A stretch of DNA of 64,000 nucleotides, from contig NW_006768772.1 in assembly GCF_000204055.1 (NCBI RefSeq), positions 1,574,287-1,638,286 of the forward strand. The letters are read 5' to 3'. How positions within the stretch are numbered: position 1 is the first letter of the stretch; every line of letters starts with the position of its first letter. This DNA comes from Melampsora larici-populina 98AG31. Taxonomy: Eukaryota > Basidiomycota > Pucciniomycetes > Pucciniales > Melampsoraceae. This document shows, one piece after another, positions 47,549 to 59,469 of the stretch. The notes beneath the pieces are model-generated. The model had not been told where the DNA came from. It searched no databases and worked only from the letters and a program-made list of their open reading frames with translations. Made by a program: the position numbers and the translations under genes.

Positions 47549-49018
47549 TTTTTATTTGTTTGTTGAGAAGGACTTGAGAAACTTCGCGATGGAAGAGTCG
47601 TAACTTGGATTTTTCAATAAATTTCTCCAACGGCTATCTACGTTTTCTTTTTGATTGACTTGAGGGATTCGTCTTCTTTTTTTTGTGACTCGAATACGTA
47701 AAAAAAAAATATGAAAGACTTGGCTTCAATACTGATAGATATGTATATATACAATAAACTCGTGAAGTCTTCAGAAATCGAGTATGGTATGAGAGGTGTT
47801 AAAGAGTAGAATTTCCAAGGACGCAAAAGTTTTCAGGGAAGCAAGCGATTTTTATGGGTCTCGAAGGTCTAAAGGTCTGATCGAAGCATAGAAAACATAA
47901 ACGCTCACACCTTCACAACCAAAGGAGTTGCCAATACTTTGATAAAATTATCTCTATTCTTCTTCGATCAGGTTTGTCTCAATTTTTTGTGCCGCTTTTC
48001 CTCTAATACCAACATATCTCAGCACTCGCATCCCTCGGTTGTGAGTTTGAGAGAGAGAGAGACAGAGAGGTGAAAAGAAATGATCGAGTTGAAGATAACC
48101 TGTGAACCTCATTCTTCGCCGAAAATGAATGCCGATCAAACAATTCAACTCCTTTGGATCGAGGAGGAGTCATCTGGCTTCTCAAACGGGAGGCCGAGCG
48201 AGGCCGGAACTGGTAATTATAAGAAAGGCATCAGCTCCACACCAGTTGTGAAGAAGGATTCCTCAAGGTCTCGGTGGAGACAATTGCGTTCTGGAGTGGC
48301 ACATTGTATTTAATTTTTCCAGTGAATCTGGAACCCTCGCATAACTTACGAGCTTGGAGAAGGAAGTGAAAATTGAAGGACGTCTGAGAAGAGATAGTGA
48401 AGAAAAACTTCAAGGTAAGAAGGAGTAGAGTAGCCATTCAACTCCCATAGACCTCCAAAGCACACGGAATCATGATGTGCTAGCCTCAAGTAATTTCATC
48501 AACTCGTTGCTACGATGATTTCTAACGACAACTCGCGCTTCACTTGCGGCGAGAAAATGGGGCAGCGTGCAACAATTATATGACCTGTGAAGACTCAACA
48601 TTGGAGCTTTCATTATCCGAGTTTTGACTATTGCAGTGAGCTTCAGAGCGGGCTTTGATTTCCATAACTTCGAACCGAAACCGGATCTCAAGAGATTTAA
48701 AAGGTGGGTAAAAAGTATCGAAATCCTATTTTACAACTTCAATATACAATTCCTTCAACTTTCGACACGTATAGTAAGGTTATCTTTTTGTTTCTTTCAG
48801 TATGAAGAATCCAACTCTATACGTATGGTATCAAAAGATCAAAGTCCCGTATTTAATCCTAGATTGTATTCTCCAAACGCTGAATTACGGTAAGTGAAAA
48901 GGTCAACATCAAAACTATATTTTGTGAAGTTCAATTGTGGCAATCTGAGCAGGCTGTTAGGGTTGAAAAAAAACAAAGACACATGTGATCAAGAACCGTT
49001 AAGTGAACTTCTTCATGA
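47549..49018. other. Intergenic, no gene recognised
   Basis: The aquaporin promoter side and the 3' side of the secreted-protein gene. Several frames of 60-89 codons occur on both strands, but none shows a domain, signal peptide or consistent splice structure. A GA-rich patch (GAGAGAGAGAGACAGAGAG) lies at about 48050. Confidence 0.35.
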
Positions 49019-49633
49019 TCACAAAAGATACGACATACAAATCACGGGTCCATCGCCAATCTTCCAGGGGCATTTAAAGTTGCCGCGGGGACTCTCACAG
49101 TCTGAATGTATAGGATAAATGATGAGATTATTGTAAACGGTGGACATGAAGGATGTGTATCAAATGAGGAAATGTTTACTCACAGAAATGTTTGTCATCA
49201 GCGTAATTGTATTGATGGCAGTGTTCTGTACTTGCCTCTTTCCCATCAGGATCAACCACACAACCGGCCCTTTGAACGTACAATGCTCCTGCCAATCGTC
49301 ACATTGAAAAACCATCGGGTATAAATCATCATGGGTATCTTAAAATAGAGAAAACTTGAAGGAACTCACCATTGGATTTGCAGCTTGCAGGATTGCAATC
49401 ATGCTGATGGGCGCCATCAGAAGTCTCACCACAAACTATGCGAGAAGGGGAAAGATTAGGACGACAGATGTGTATGAAACTGGACAGGAAAGAAGGAGAT
49501 CACCTGCAACATTGTGGTTGATATTGTAATCAGTTTTACACGCAATCGTCTTAGACTTGGCTGAGCACATTTCCATGAATACGGTCAGTGTGATACACAT
49601 CAGTGCAAGCTTAAGAAGAGTTTGCAAGGTCAT
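49019..49633 (-). CDS. Small secreted cysteine-rich protein (effector-like)
   Basis: Four exons can be joined with canonical GT..AG introns and consistent phases: 49633-49504, 49435-49370, 49288-49184 and 49101-49019. They total 384 nt, a 127-aa protein. The N-terminus MTLQTLLKLALMCITLTVFM is a clear signal peptide, with cleavage probably near CSAKS. The mature chain of about 100 aa carries nine cysteines (ACKT, VCGE, DCNP, SCKS, GCVV, HCHQ, YCES, KCPW, ICMS) and no membrane segment. If the third intron is retained, the frame stops after HFCE, which would give a shorter isoform. I recognise no family. Size, secretion signal, Cys content and a repeat-rich 1.4-kb flank match the usual profile of rust candidate effectors, but that role is inferred. 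Confidence 0.7.
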
Positions 49634-51216
49634 CTTGGTATATGGATAATGGCGAGTGAGGAAATGATATTCGTGCGAGCTGGCAAGTCGTCAGTCGGGG
49701 GGGAATAGATGTAGACTCTTCATCATATCTCGCAAGAGGTCGGAGAGATATAAAAAACCTCACAGAAGTTTTAAGAAACATTGGGTGGGGGGCTGTGGGG
49801 GGATAAATCCAAACAGCGAAATCGATGACCCTAATACATAGCCCTACTGTGGAAGGCGGCCTTCTCAAGAAGGAGCGGAGAACACTTCACCACATTGGCA
49901 CAAAGGCCAAGCCTTTCAGCTCTTTCCAGTACATGAAACAAACAAGTCACGAACAGTCAAGAACACTTTTACACTTGTTCCCAACCGGCAAAATTATTGT
50001 TGTTCTAAATAACCTTTTGTCATTGAACGAAATAGGATGGCACAGGACCCTACGTACCCGACGTTCGGATGACCTGATTTTCCTTGCCCTTTCTTACCCA
50101 AACCGAAAGCCTCTCAAGTCAAGTTAATCCAAAGAGTGATTTTCAGGTCAGAAGCATCATCTTAGTAATGGAAATTGAATAGAATGATGGACAAGAGACT
50201 GCATCGTCTGTTTAAGTGAAACTGAGTATGGATTTGCCATCAAGACTTTTAACAGAAAGATGAACTCCTTTCAAGGTTCGTTATCGTATCTTGACCTAAT
50301 AAGACATATATGGATTCGAGTGTAATTGATCTGGGATCACAGAGAAGGCAGTAAACACGCGCTGTTAACGCGTCACGCGGTGATCTCCTTATTTCCTATC
50401 CACTTTTATACACCGCTTTCCTAATTCTTTCTTCCGCTCAAACAGTTTGCGGTGAGACTTCCGATGCCAATTACAATGGTGAATTCCTCCAGGGCACTGA
50501 GGGAACTTAGTGAAGTTGGTCAAGACCGAGTGAATCAAGTCAAAGATATCAAAAGTGAAGATAACCAACACTTTGTGAGGCGTTTACCAAGACCCACTTA
50601 ACAAACAGCATACCGCATTCATTGAGCCACATATCAGAGTCATGAAATCACATCTTACAGCATCTTACTTTGAAAGTCAGACTCACTGCACCAAGACATC
50701 GGTTGTTTGTCTTCAAGAACATAGCAATAACATTTCTTCAGATATTAGTCATCTTTCAGGTAAAGTCTTTTATAGAACGTGTCTGTGTTTGCAAAAAAAG
50801 GAAAGGTTGAATCGTAAAAAGATGATGTAAAAACCATGTAGTGGCTACTGATATATTGTATCCTACAAGTACAAAGTCAATTTACTCATCAAATATCCCT
50901 AACCTAAAAAAACAGAAACGATGAAAGTCTAAGAAAACAATTGAAGAAAGTTGCTAAAAAGGTTTAAAAAGTCATTCAATCTCATCATGTAATTTACCAA
51001 GTTCGTTTACCTAAATCTTAAAACCAAAAAAAACCGCGAAAGAAAAAAGTAAATTTCGTAACAGTAGAGAGACAACGAGTTTATACATTCAGATAGGGTG
51101 ATTTGAAGTGAGATAATAAGATGTTTGAAGAATGAAAAGAGTAAAGGGTAATGACATCAATTGAAGGTCTTCGTGTATGTTGACCTATTCCAATTTTTTC
51201 ATGATATCTTCCCAGA
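49634..51216. other. Intergenic, no gene recognised
   Basis: The promoter side of the secreted-protein gene and the 3' side of the CYSTM gene. Short frames exist on both strands (for example 49825-50127) but lack domains or splice support. A small AACGCGTCACGCGGTG-like GC patch lies near 50368. Confidence 0.35.
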
Positions 51217-51603
51217 TCAACAGCACATATCACAAATAGCTATAAAAAGGTTAAACAAAGGTCAATAAGTGAGTTTCGAATCAAGGTAAAGTAAAAGATT
51301 AGAGAGGTCTTGAGATTTACCTTCAAAGATGCAACAACATAACAAACAACGAATCAAGTCATATAGACAATCACAACAGCAACCACCACGTAAACGCATC
51401 AATCGATCTTGCTTCGGTTCATCTGATTGATCTTGTCGTTCGAGATCTAAATCATGATTTGTAGAGCTAGGTTTGATATAATTGGTTTGATTGAGAACAT
51501 AGGCTGTTGGTGGAAACTTAGGTTCTTGGTCCTCTAGTTGATGTTCAGAATTGATCATTGGTGGTGGTGGAATTGAGATCGTGGTCGAATCAGCTTGGTT
51601 CAT
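51217..51603 (-). CDS. CYSTM-type cysteine-rich tail-anchored protein
   Basis: Two exons (51603-51321 and 51239-51217) join in frame to about 101 aa. The N-terminal two thirds are hydrophilic and disordered, with a poly-Pro patch (ISIPPPPM) and many Gln, Asp and Lys. The C-terminus reads RLRGGCCCDCLYDLIRCLLC, then CCIFEAICDMCC and stop. This is the cysteine-rich transmembrane module pattern seen in small eukaryotic stress-response membrane proteins. The second exon is only 23 nt but supplies the final ICDMCC. Start MNQADSTTIS is preferred over a longer in-frame Met at 51732, because the upstream extension is hydrophobic and pyrimidine-coded. Function is inferred from family only. Confidence 0.72.
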
Positions 51604-52839
51604 CTTGTCTTGTGGTTTTGGTTTCTTAACTTTGACTTTAGGTTGATTCGTAGAATGAAAGAGGTACGAAGAAGATGTGAATGAAAAGGATACGATATCG
51701 TAGATGGAGAGCAAGAGATATGTATAGTTCAAAGGGATGGTAAATATGTTTGAACGATGATGAGAATGAAGTCAAGACAACTTATTGAGTCGAAGTTGAT
51801 ACTAAACACTTGGTCAGGGAAACTCTTCGGAAGGAGAGGGTCTTTTTAAATTTCATTAAAGTTTGTTTAATCTCTACTTTATTTGTAAGCTCCAATGAGG
51901 CTGTGCAAACCAAATCGTAACTCAACACAGCTCCACATACTTGTACAGTTGATTCAATTTCAAATTTCAGGAAGCACCATGCACAACTTTTTCAGGCGCT
52001 CGTATGAGGCACGCAAGGAGAGCAGCCGCTGTCCATGAACACGCACCTCGGGAACCTAATGATGAATGTCGGGACACCTAGGTTAGTAATAATATATACC
52101 AATGCGGAGCCTTGTCGTATTTGTTACGTACAATTAGATGTTCTCTTACTCTAATGTCCCAGGTGACTTAGACATTCCAAATAGCTAACTATATAAGCTA
52201 AGAGCATTCATCCTATAGGAGATTGCTCCCTCCCTTGCGCTATTTCTTCACTAACAGTTCCCTGTCCTGACCACTTATAATATCTAATAAGTAGTCGGAA
52301 TAGACTCTGTTACCCTTTTTCTGTCCATCCCACCCTCCCTTACTAATGTGGACTACCCGGTAAACAGGAATACCTTGGTACGGGGTGTATCACTAACACC
52401 ACCCTTCCGCTCTTCCCGTTGACCGTGTTGTCTCGTCTAGGTGTCGGGACTTCCCTTTCCTAATATCGTAACTCTGGAAACCCAAACAGTATTCTCAAGA
52501 CTGGTTAGATATCCGGATTACGCTATAAGGATCAAGGAAGACCCCCCACCCATACACTTGTATAGATTATATAAGTGTACACTTAGATACCACGCTAGTA
52601 ATAAGTGACAATTAATGAAATAAGGAACCAGACACATCATGTGTTTGATTCCAAGTGGCTTAACCGTCACACCTAAGTTAACCACTCAGAGAAAACACAA
52701 ATACTAAGTCACTAGGAAAGAATTGTCCTAGTGACGATAATCCCTGTAAAAGTCTATTCCTCCAAGTAAGTGTAAGGAATGGACCCATGCTTGGCCACCC
52801 TCGCAAGGCGTCCAGCGAGCAAGCTTAACCAAGTCTCTC
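51604..52839. other. Repeat-rich non-coding stretch with LTR-like motifs
   Basis: A TGTCGGGACACCTAG stretch at about 52069 is partly mirrored by CTAGGTGTCGGGAC at about 52439. Between them lies a TATATAAGCTAAGAGC promoter-like motif. This resembles a solo LTR of about 0.4 kb, but no target duplication was found. Around it, GTCACTAGG/CCTAGTGAC form a short inverted pair near 52710-52735. No gene was recognised. Confidence 0.3.
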
Positions 52840-52926
52840 GTCAAACCGCGGGCGTCCTCGACTCCTTTGGAACCTGCGCAGGAGGGACTCACAACTTATC
52901 GCATCTCCTTGCGTGTGGCGTGATAC
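52840..52926 (-). repeat. Dispersed repeat copy 2
   Basis: On the minus strand it reads TTTGGTATCACGCC, GATAAGTTGTGAG and CCTCCTGCGCAGGTTCC, collinear with copy 1 at 41640-41735 and copy 3 at 53265-53385. Confidence 0.5.
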
Positions 52927-53264
52927 CAAAGGTACTTTTTGGATTTTTCACACTTTTCACACTAAATTTACACTACAGCATGTCCCATCAACAACTCAGA
53001 AATTCTGAATACACTGTCCTTTTCTGACACATCTTGCACATAACACACTTCAATATCTACACGCCTTGATAAGAAAACATTTGCTTGAGGTGACAGTCTT
53101 CAATTGATAATATAGCAGCTTCTGGGACAGTTATAGAAATCTTGAGGAGAGCAAAAGGTCATAGAAATATGGCTCTATGAATTGCATACAGGGATGATGA
53201 TGATTCATTTTGTCTGAGAAGGCCAAAAATGGAGGCTGGAGATAGCTCTGGCCAAAGTGATTTT

Positions 53265-53385
53265 GGTATCAAGCTAAAGTCTTGGACAAGTCACAAGGCC
53301 AGACCCCTCCACAGGCTCCAGCGGATGTCTCTGTGGTTGATGGGACCTGTGTTAAGCTAGTCAATCAAGGGACTTACATCAAATG
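53265..53385 (+). repeat. Dispersed repeat copy 3
   Basis: It reads TTTGGTATCAAGC, CACAAGGCCAGACCCC, TCCACAGGCTCCAGCGGATG and TCTCTGTGGTTGATGGGA on the plus strand. The match to copy 1 extends past 80 bp. It is in opposite orientation to the other two copies. Confidence 0.5.
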
Positions 53386-54429
53386 TGTACGCTCCACAAG
53401 CACCAGGTACAATATTTCCAGAATTTTGCGCATTGGAGCACCTCCTACGCAGGTCTGCAAATGCACCACAATTGTGAAAAATTGGACACACATGTAGATG
53501 TATCTTATGTTTGCAGACCTGGGGGGAGCAATGGGATTCTGGATTATCTCTGGGAGTTTTCAGGTACAGACCTGGTGATTGACATACATATGGGTATCTT
53601 TCATATCCTTGTAGCCGGACAGACCCATTCACATCTGCTGCACATGGGCCAGGTGGCCACAAGCTTGAGACCTCCAGTAACCCATAGGTTTCTGATTCAG
53701 GGCTTTGCCTTATCAGGATGATCTCACATTGATCAGAGGGTTTTCCTCAAATGTATTTTTCTGAGAAGCGATTTCTTTGGTTGGTTTGTTCACAAGAGGC
53801 TTTTCAGTGGCTGTGTTGGTCATGGGGTGGTGTTCTTCAATTGGAGTATCTTTCTTGGGAGGGTTGTCCTCATCTGGATCAGAATGGCTGGGGTTGATAG
53901 GAAAGGAACCAGATTGGTATGCTATGCAGGAGCACTTGCATGGGGGCATTGGCACTTCATCTTCCTTAAGCTTCAGTTTGTGTTTAGTGTTGCTTGATTT
54001 GGAGTGAGGGCTTAATCACATTTGAAATTTGTAATTGTTTTCTTCAAAGGACATAAAGATGGTGAGTTGATGTTTGAAGAAATTCAAGGTGAATGGATTT
54101 CTCTTCCACTTTGAAAAGGTTCCACCATGTGTCAGAAAAATGTTCCCTCTCTATCAGGATATTTCCCTAAACTCACTCATTACCCAATCACAGCCTGTAT
54201 CATGGAAATAGACAGTGCAATTGTGCCTTTGGGAGCTGTAGTGTCACTCATGAATTATGAAATAATAACTTATGTCACTACATGGGTATGTTTCAGACTT
54301 TGATTATTGCTCATTTTATAAATTTGTCTACTTGATCATTTTCTTTCATTCCTAAAAGACTTGGAGTGCAAATTAAATTAAATTAACTAATTTCTTTGAG
54401 TTTTCTCAATGAGTTGAGTTGTTTGTTAT

Positions 54430-54720
54430 GCGTTGTCATGATTTTGTTATAGGTGGTTTGGCTATTGTTCTTAATGACACTGGATTATTTGAAATGAAAG
54501 CTATTTTTATCAGGCCATTGTTCTGAATGTGCTCCTCTGGTATACTATTAGTCAATTCCAACCCCATGCTTTTTGCTTCAACTGTTGAGTAATCCTCTTT
54601 GTTTCTGATTTGTATTCTTGTGACTTGTCCCAAAGTAGCTGTAGCTCCTCCTCCTTGGTCCAGTTTTGAGGATCCATCTGTAAATATAATTCCACTTCCA
54701 TTTGTTTTGTGGTATGTTAC
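54430..54720 (-). pseudogene. LINE RNase H remnant
   Basis: The minus strand reads IIFTDGSSKLDQGGGATATL (DGSS holds the first catalytic Asp) and continues GQVTRIQIRNKEDYSTVEAK, with the Glu-containing helix expected of RNase H. It then reads SMGLELTNSI and breaks up after FISNNPVS, where the second Asp (usually DN) is replaced by NN. Fragment of the LINE polyprotein. Confidence 0.75.
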
Positions 54721-56299
54721 CTGTTGTTTGATTTTTTCTTTTGCTTCTTTTTTTGTAATCCTAAATTATGTACTTTGGCAACTTCTTCCCAAGGTGCTAT
54801 TATAAAATGATAAAGATTTTCTGTTTATTGTAACTGATTGGAACAACACCTGAAGCGCTCCGCTGCACCACACTTGTTTGAGAAAAACATGCAGCACAAC
54901 AATGTCCCACTACAGGTCAAAGGCGCTCTTGCTCAGCTTTCATGTCAGAACCACTGCATAGAGGATGCAGCACAGTGCAGTGCCTACCCTCTCTTGCCCC
55001 GCTCCAGTCAAAAGTTTGTGACAACAGCAGAACAAGGCACCACAATATTAGTTTTCTGATTGGTTCTGGCTCTTGGATTCAAATTCCAGAAAGCTTTCCA
55101 AATTTGATGTTACCGGAACTTGCAAGCAAGTTGCAAGTACACATTCATCATTGGCACAGTTCAAAGCTACTTTAATTAGAAGATGATTAACCTGCTCTTG
55201 CTTGACGTTCCATACAACAAATTTTCTTGTGCTCTGGGGCACATACCTATGAGGATATACCAAGATCAATGAGCTTTGCAAGCTCTTCTTATCCCACTTT
55301 GGTATCGGGGACTTTAGAAGCACTGTTTTCCCCATTTATGTTAGGTAAGTCACTGTCTCTTCATAGACAACAAGTTGGCAATGAAACATCAGAATGTGAA
55401 CAGTTTCAGATCAGATACATGTGGCTTTTGGGGAGGGATCAAGGGTAAATCTTGCCATCTGATCAGTTCCATTCAACACCTGGTTTGGTCCAGTGGTATC
55501 TGTTGATTGTTTTGTCAAATGGATGGCTGGGAAAGGGTGTTGTTATAGGATCAGATGTACAGGGAGTAAGTAATACTACAAGGGTTAATGATGTGACAGC
55601 GGTTTGCGGGGCAGAACCGCGCACCACACCACTATAATTCTAGACACACTACATGCCAATAAAATGGAGGAGCGACAGCGGAGCAATTTGAGCCACTACA
55701 GCAAATTACTAATAGTGGTGGCGGAGCATGCCGCCCTGCAGCCGCCCCGCTGTTGCTTTTTGCAGCAGGGCTCTTCATCTGTTGATTGGAATCAATTTTT
55801 ACTACCCAGTGCCTTTTTGGTTGCACTTTGATTCCTTTTCAATCCTCCATTTTTTCTAAAGGCTTCCAAAATCATTTCACATATTGGGTTGTTGATTGGT
55901 AATGTAACACTTGTATTGCAGATTGATTAGCCTTCACAATTTGTTGCATTAAGTCCAGAAATTTTGTATCATGTCTAAGAAATTGAAGAGGTGCGCTTTC
56001 AAAGCTTTCTAGAATTGTTGTATGTGTCATATCTTGTTACTCTGTCATGAATTTCTTGATTTTTGATTGGCTTGTTCAAGTTTCCCAAACTATTGATTCA
56101 AATAAAAGTCTAGGTTTAAGTGTCATTGATAGTATGTAAGTGCCAATTTCTATTGTTACCTATCCCCCAAGCCATTTACAGTTTTATCAAAGTTGAGCTA
56201 TTGTTTGATTTCCTTTCTTGTTTTATTCCGTAAGATGATGGTGATAGGCAATCTTTCAGTCAATTAAAGTCTGAACATCTCATTCTCTTCACTGGGGTT

Positions 56300-56910
56300 A
56301 TGTTAGCTTCTCCAAGTGTGATTTGTTCTTGCAGTGTTACTTCATTGTTACTACTCGATGCTTACTTGTGTTTCCTTAAATCAAAGATTGCTTCAAATTT
56401 CCTTCCTCATTCTAACGATCTTCTTCCTTTCTCCTCCGACTTTTTCTTGTTCTCTTCCCAACTATCAAACACCACTAAATGTGTTACCTCATCAATAAAC
56501 CAAATTGAAACTCTGTCTTGTCCTGTGGATATTCTAGTAGAGTTGAAAAGGTCCAAGTAAAGTATGTCTGAAAGCAATGAGACTTGAGGGATTCTGTCAG
56601 GTATTCAATGATTATTTAATGTGTAGTCTTCCAGTATTAACTTAGGTTGTCTATGATTCATTTTTTTTCAATTGTTTCCAATGGATATCTTAACTTCATA
56701 AATCAATCTTTGTTTCCTTACTGATGGATAAGCCGATAGTAGGTTCAAGAAAAGACCTGTAACAACTTTCCCTTCATCCCATTGATTTTGAATCCAAGTG
56801 TCTAATACTGCAAGATAATTGCCTATTGGTCTGCCTTTACTTTCTCTCATGTGGCCATCCACAAGTATACCTGTAGTTTCCAGCCAAAAAGTCAATCTTC
56901 TTGTTAACAT
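56300..56910 (-). pseudogene. LINE reverse transcriptase remnant
   Basis: The stretch RPIGNYLAVLDTWIQNQWDE followed by GKVVTGLFLNLLSAYPSVRK (56910-56668) is the LINE block that usually reads GLFLDV..AYP; here the catalytic Asp is Asn. Downstream at about 56.5 kb, after a frame change, DRVSIWFIDEVTHLVV corresponds to the FIDD box with the second Asp changed to Glu. Both catalytic sites are therefore damaged, and stops interrupt the frame. Confidence 0.78.
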
Positions 56911-57177
56911 AACTTTTAAAATCTTTCCTATACAACAAAGTACTACGATAGGTTGCTAAGCCTCAGGACACTGGAGTTTGGTTAGTGTGGTGAGATTTCA
57001 ATCAATTTTTATTATACTTAAAAGTCTTGATTTAGGTAAAATAGGAATGATTTTTTTGCATATTTGCTGTGCTTTAAAGCTTGATTATTAGTTTTGTATT
57101 CAGCACCACAAAAACATTTTCAGTCTATATGCTCATGTGTTGATGGATCTATACAAGGTTCAAATAATTCAAGAAAA

Positions 57178-57535
57178 GTGAAATTAGAAAGCATATTTAA
57201 CAATTCCCAAGTTATTGATTTGTTGGGATCACAATTCAGACAAAAGGCATTTAGTTCATTTTTTGTCAATATCTTTTGTTGATGTTGTGCTTGAAGTGGT
57301 CGTGTTGGATCTCATTTTTTTTATTCATAAAGAATCTCTTGCTTTGTGGACTGGGGCTGCTTCTTTTTTTATTGGGAATTTGAGTTGAAAGCAGAATGGG
57401 CAAATGGTTCATCAGCTGAGTCAGTGAAATTAGAAAGCATATTTAACAATTCCCAAGTCATTGATTTGTTAGTATCACAATTCAGACAAAAGACATCTAG
57501 TTCATTTTTTGTCAATATGATTTGTTGATGTTGTG
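57178..57535. repeat. Tandem duplication, about 246-bp period, in the LINE
   Basis: The block starting GTGAAATTAGAAAGCATATT occurs at 57178 and 57424 and extends about 115 bp with few mismatches (TTCCCAAGTTATTG versus TTCCCAAGTCATTG). A third, shorter relic of the adjoining sequence (GAGCTGCTTC, TCATCAGCTG) is seen near 57596-57665. Confidence 0.8.
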
Positions 57536-57689
57536 CTTTAAGTGATAGTGATAAGACTCATATTTTTTTATTCATAACAGATCCCTTCCTTTGTGGAGCT
57601 GCTTCTTTTTTCATGAGACAAATTGAGTCAAAACCAGAATGGTCAAATTGTTCATCAGCTGGGTCTGGTAAATTTCCCTCAGTGTTTTC

Positions 57690-57870
57690 TTTTGCTGTGT
57701 TTCAGCATTTCATGCACCTTGAGTCATTTTCTTCAATAGTGTAGGCTTTAGTATTTTGGTTACCTCTACAGCTAGAACATAGTGGTTCATCTGGATAGAA
57801 CCTGGCCAAATGGTTCATTTCTAAACATCTGTAGCATTTCATAGGTGGACAGTTATATTTTGCCCCCAGT
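57690..57870 (-). pseudogene. LINE zinc-knuckle remnant
   Basis: The minus strand reads YNCPPMKCYRCLEMNHLARF then YPDEPLCSSCRGNQNTKAYT and SRCMKC, followed by a stop. This is the CCHC array at the end of LINE ORF1; one knuckle has Tyr in place of its last Cys (LARFYP), so it is degenerate. Confidence 0.72.
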
Positions 57871-57928
57871 AGATCCATATTCCAATGTGTTGGTGTTCAA
57901 TTGACTATATGTAAGGAGAGTATTTACA

Positions 57929-58040
57929 AGACAATGCATAAGAGAGAGCAGTTATGAGACAATGCATAAGAGAGAGCAGTTACAAGACAATGCATAAGAG
58001 AGAGCAGTTACAAGACAATGCATAAGAGAGAGCAGTTACA
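57929..58040. repeat. 28-bp minisatellite, four units
   Basis: Four tandem copies of a 28-bp unit beginning AGACAATGCATAAGAGAGAG (57929-58040). The first differs at its last bases; the others appear identical. Confidence 0.92.
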
Positions 58041-58260
58041 AGAAGTGAAGAACAATTTAGGAAATTTCAATGATGTCATTATCAAAACCATTACACAGGT
58101 ATAAGAAAAGACGATTTACAAAAGATATTCTACCCCAACCAAAAGATCATATATATAGCTAGTTATTCAAGCCCCAAAGTACATTCTCTTTTCCTCATCT
58201 TTGGAGAGAGAATGTACATATGTTTCATATTTTGTTATCTCTAATTTCTATTTTCTTTAT

Positions 58261-58416
58261 TAGGGGTACACAAACATCTCAACCCGACCTTAAAAACCCA
58301 TCCAAAAAACCCGTGCCAACCCGATTGATTTTGAGTTTCTGGCACTAAAAAATCCAAAAATCAATCGGGTTGCCATGGGTTTTATTAGGTCGGGTTGAGA
58401 TGTTTGTGTACCCCTA
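58261..58416. mobile_element. Foldback MITE, about 156 bp
   Basis: The two ends are inverted copies starting TAGGGGTACACAAACATCTC and continuing AACCCGACCT, about 30 bp perfect, followed by a second inner inverted pair (CAACCCGATTGATTTT). It lies between LINE segments, so it may have inserted into the decaying LINE. A target duplication was not certain. Confidence 0.75.
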
Positions 58417-58551
58417 TTGAATGAGCAGATAATCTGATGTTTTGAATGTGAAGTGTTATTGTTCTCATAGCCAGTTCCAAGATCAGTTAAACTTACAAGT
58501 TTGACTTTAATCTTCTTGCTCTTTACTTGTTACGCTAAACCTCATCACACG

Positions 58552-58748
58552 TCAGCGGTTTTTCCTAAGAGCAGAAGCCACTAGATCAGCTATTATTTAA
58601 CATTATCACCTATCAGGTCAGTGGTCTTTCCTAAGAGCAGAAGCCACTAGATCAGCTGTTATCTAACATTATCATCTATCAGGTCAGCGGTCTTTCCTAA
58701 GAGCAGAAGCCACTAGATCAGCTATTATCTAACATTATCATCTATCAG
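58552..58748. repeat. 65-66-bp tandem repeat, three units
   Basis: Units start GTCAGCGGT or GTCAGTGGT at 58552, 58617 and 58683 and share TTTCCTAAGAGCAGAAGCCA and ACTAGATCAGCT. They differ by a few substitutions and one indel. Confidence 0.9.
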
Positions 58749-59469
58749 TTTTCACATAGGGGTGTTTGAATTGAGTCTGACATTTTCACAATGGAACGGC
58801 CCTTCTTTTTGACTTTGGCTGCTACCTCTTTATCAAACAAATCCAAATCAATTGAGCTGTGTGCTTTTCTGCCTCCTTTTGGTTTACCTAACCATTTGAA
58901 TACATTGAATCTCAGTTTGACTGATACTATTCTCCTTGTATAGCTCTGTTTTGAAAGAAATGCCAGTGGGACCAAATATAGTGGGCATCAAGTGTAAGTA
59001 ATGGGGTATTTAGAGGGGAGGTAACTAACAATGGATCTGCTCTGCGGTTCCATTTGTGTTGTTCAGATAGCCACTTTGTCACAGTCCTTGATTCAGCTTA
59101 AATCCTTACGCCGCCTGACTGTAGTTGTGTGACTGACTCCCTTTACTTGGATCTGTCTATCTTTTATTTTTGCATCAATCTCTTTGAGAACTTTATTGAT
59201 GGTTGATATAATTTCAGGAGAAGTCATGTCTGGAGAGGCCTTTGTATCAGGTGGGCGGGGAATAACCAAAGAACTCGGTTTGTATTCATTTTTATCCATG
59301 ATTTATTTCGGGGGAGGAGGTCAGGCATCAACTACGTTCCAAAACTATGTCGGTCCTGGCTTGTCCCATTGTGTTGTCTTTAGCAACACCACGATGTAAC
59401 CTCGGATGGTCTGATCTGAACTTGAAGTTGTAGTGAGTTGTTGACCGGTTTTTGGATTCCATTCGGGTT

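Noticed and set aside
48080..48893. Possible plus-strand gene upstream of the secreted-protein locus
   Set aside because: Short frames cannot be joined with convincing splice sites and show no signal peptide or family motif.
52069..52452. Solo LTR with TGTCGGGAC ends
   Set aside because: The right end does not finish in CA and no 5-bp duplication was found; kept only as a remark in the stretch description.
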